Assembly: GCA_963656825.1 (NCBI GenBank)
Contig: CAVKJG010000014.1
Coordinates: 1-40,932 of the forward strand
From: CAG-841 sp963656825
GTDB taxonomy: Bacteria > Bacillota > Clostridia > Oscillospirales > CAG-272
Reading direction: 5' to 3'
DNA: 40,932 nucleotides
Position 1 is the first letter of the stretch. The number at the start of each line of letters is the position of its first letter. The position numbers and the translations under genes were made by a program. Positions 39,419-40,932 of this stretch are shown piece by piece. The notes under the pieces were generated by a model. It was given only the letters and a program-made list of their open reading frames with translations. It was not told the origin of the DNA and did not search any database.

Positions 39419-40798
39419 TTATGCAATAATATCGGCTATTTTATACACCGTTCCCGCGCCGAGAACGAGAATTATTCCGCCGTCCTCCGCCATTCCGCGT
39501 GCCATGGCTGCTGCGCTGTCATACGAAGGCGCATACCACGCGCCCGGAATTTTATCGGCAAGCTGCTCCGAGCTTACGCCGCTTTCGTTTTTCTCGCGCG
39601 CCGCATAAATATCCACAAGTATCGCCGTATCGGCTTTTGAAAGCGCACGGACAAATCCGTCAAAGTGATCCTTTGTCCGCGAATATGTATGAGGCTCGAA
39701 CACCGCAACAACCTTTTGCCCCTTTGCCATGCCGCGCGCGGTCGATATCGCCGCTTCGATTTCCGCCGGATGATGCGCGTAATCTATATATACGGAAGCG
39801 CCCTCGCATTTTCCTTTGTATTCAAAGCGGCGCAGCGTCCCCTCGAAATCGGATATAGACGAGCATATCTTTTCGTGCGGAATATCGCACAGATCGCAGA
39901 CGGCAAACGTCGCGAGCGCATTATATATATTATGGTAGCCCGGAATATGAAGCTTTACCCTTCCGCACGAGCCCGCGCCCGTATATATATCAAAGGAATA
40001 AAAGCCCTTGTCGTCCGATATGTTCTTTGCGATGTAATCGCATTTTTCGTTTTTTATGCCGAAGGTGACGGGATACGGCAGATCCGATACTATGGCGTAT
40101 GCGTTTTCGTCGTCGCCGCAGGCAACCGCCGCAGGCGTCTTTGCGTCAGACGAAAAAGGAATATGCGCGAACTTATCAAAAGATTCTTTTATCTGTCCGA
40201 TGCCGGAAAAATAGTCCGTATGGTCAACGTCTATATTGAGTATAACGGCGATCGTCGGGAACATATCAAGAAAGGAATCCTTGTATTCGCACGCCTCGAA
40301 TATGAAATCCTCCCCATTGCCGAAGCGGCACGCGCCGCCCATTTCCTTTGTTTCGGCGCCGCTCATAACGGTGGGATCAAGTCCGCAGGAGATAAAAACG
40401 TGCGATATCATCGACGTAACGGTGGATTTTCCGTGCATGCCGGAAACGCCGATCCGCCGCTCGTATGAGCGCATAATATACCCGAGAAGCTCGGCGCGAT
40501 ATACCATCGGGATTCCGTTTTCCCTTGCCGCAGCCATTTCAGGATTGTCCTGTGCTATTGCGCCGCTGTAAATCACGACGTCCGCTCCCGAAATATTCTC
40601 CGCCTTATGCTCGCAGTAAACGGAGATCCCCTCGCGTTTCAGCTTTTCGGTTATGGGCGAGCTTGCCCTGTCCGAGCCGGAAACACCGTAGCCGCGTCTT
40701 TTGCAGGCAAGTGCCAGAGAAGACATGCTTATCCCGCCGATACCTATAAAATACAGCTTTTGTGCAGCTTTCATTATACTTGAAATATCGTTTGACAT
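39419..40798 (-). CDS. murC: UDP-N-acetylmuramate--L-alanine ligase
   Basis: This 459-residue cytoplasmic enzyme uses ATP to add L-alanine to UDP-MurNAc, the first peptide step of peptidoglycan synthesis. The N-terminal Rossmann motif GIGGISMSSLA (about residues 18-28) binds the UDP-sugar. The P-loop is GMHGKSTVTSM (Mur-ligase GxxGKS/T). EACEYKDSFL, NIDVDHTDYF and the C-terminal DYAHHP motif are all intact. Length is normal. The frame opens at 40819, but the ATG at 40798, with AAAGGCGAG upstream, begins the conserved protein. Confidence 0.96.
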   Translation of the reverse strand: MSNDISSIMKAAQKLYFIGIGGISMSSLALACKRRGYGVSGSDRASSPITEKLKREGISVYCEHKAENISGADVVIYSGAIAQDNPEMAAARENGIPMVYRAELLGYIMRSYERRIGVSGMHGKSTVTSMISHVFISCGLDPTVMSGAETKEMGGACRFGNGEDFIFEACEYKDSFLDMFPTIAVILNIDVDHTDYFSGIGQIKESFDKFAHIPFSSDAKTPAAVACGDDENAYAIVSDLPYPVTFGIKNEKCDYIAKNISDDKGFYSFDIYTGAGSCGRVKLHIPGYHNIYNALATFAVCDLCDIPHEKICSSISDFEGTLRRFEYKGKCEGASVYIDYAHHPAEIEAAISTARGMAKGQKVVAVFEPHTYSRTKDHFDGFVRALSKADTAILVDIYAAREKNESGVSSEQLADKIPGAWYAPSYDSAAAMARGMAEDGGIILVLGAGTVYKIADIIA

Positions 40799-40844
40799 AT
40801 CTCGCCTTTCATTTTGCAATATTAAAAATTTTCTTACTATTTAT

Positions 40845-40875
40845 TTGAATAATATTCATAATTGAGTTTTATAAT
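40845..40875 (+). promoter_or_regulatory. Possible promoter near the window end
   Basis: TTGAAT (40845-40850) and a perfect TATAAT (40870-40875) are separated by 19 bases, which is longer than ideal. They would serve a plus-strand gene starting at 40922. Confidence 0.5.
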
Positions 40876-40921
40876 AAACGCATAAAGATGAAAAATCTTA
40901 ATAAATAACGGGGTGTTAAAC

Positions 40922-40932
40922 ATGATCATCAC
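40922..40932 (+). CDS. Start of a truncated gene at the window edge
   Basis: An ATG with GGGGTG 6 bases upstream begins a frame that runs off the window after three codons. The only support is the ribosome site and the promoter-like sequence before it. The product cannot be identified. Confidence 0.45.

Noticed and set aside
1..40932. tRNA, rRNA or prophage genes
   Set aside because: I saw no cloverleaf with a CCA-type end, no rRNA signature, and no integrase, capsid or terminase pattern.

Overview
The window looks like a 41 kb piece of a genome from an uncultured gut-type Clostridia (Bacillota). The signs are the rplI-dnaB-tilS-hpt order, a DUF4364 gene (a family I know from Clostridia), strong AGGAGG-like ribosome sites, sigma-A promoters with 17-base spacers, and many small lipoproteins. 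A run of ten Ns at 3963-3972 marks a scaffold join, so the piece is probably metagenome-assembled. I cannot name a genus.

Layout. 1-3834 (minus strand) is a housekeeping operon: ribosomal protein L9, replicative helicase DnaB, tRNA-Ile lysidine synthetase TilS and hypoxanthine phosphoribosyltransferase, ending in a strong terminator. 4104-9207 (plus) is a cell-surface O-acylation cluster: a lipoprotein with BspA-type repeats and an SGNH-like domain, a small membrane protein, an MBOAT acyltransferase, and a second SGNH-like protein with the same two domains in the opposite order. 9256-12837 (minus) holds a phosphomannomutase-like HAD protein and a 946-residue GH28-type protein without a signal peptide. 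12926-16360 (plus) is a P-type cation ATPase behind a yybP-ykoY (Mn2+) riboswitch, followed by a GNAT acetyltransferase. 16508-17935 is a LamG-like/esterase protein. 18120-21933 is a heterodimeric ABC exporter.

21934-22299 carries no gene but holds dispersed structured repeats, one of which also opens the window. 22300-23154 (minus) is an orphan DUF11 protein. 23373-26047 is an operon of DUF4364 regulator, YesL/DUF624-like membrane protein and GH29 alpha-L-fucosidase. Then come a small lipoprotein, a FliB-like protein, and a five-gene run of diacylglycerol-kinase-family lipid kinase, ABC ATPase, ABC-2 permease, GldG-like protein and DUF4340 protein (27911-34667). The minus strand closes the window with an ECF sigma / membrane anti-sigma / lipoprotein operon, a three-gene polar amino-acid ABC transporter and murC. 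A new plus-strand gene may start at 40922.

Main finding: the amino-acid-binding protein at 38396-39265 appears to be a natural circular permutant of the SBP_bac_3 fold. The segment that normally ends these proteins sits directly behind the lipobox, and the protein stops exactly where that segment would normally begin. Other points of interest are the domain-swapped SGNH/LRR pair, the riboswitch-controlled cation pump, the dispersed hairpin repeats, and three carbohydrate-active enzymes that lack export signals.
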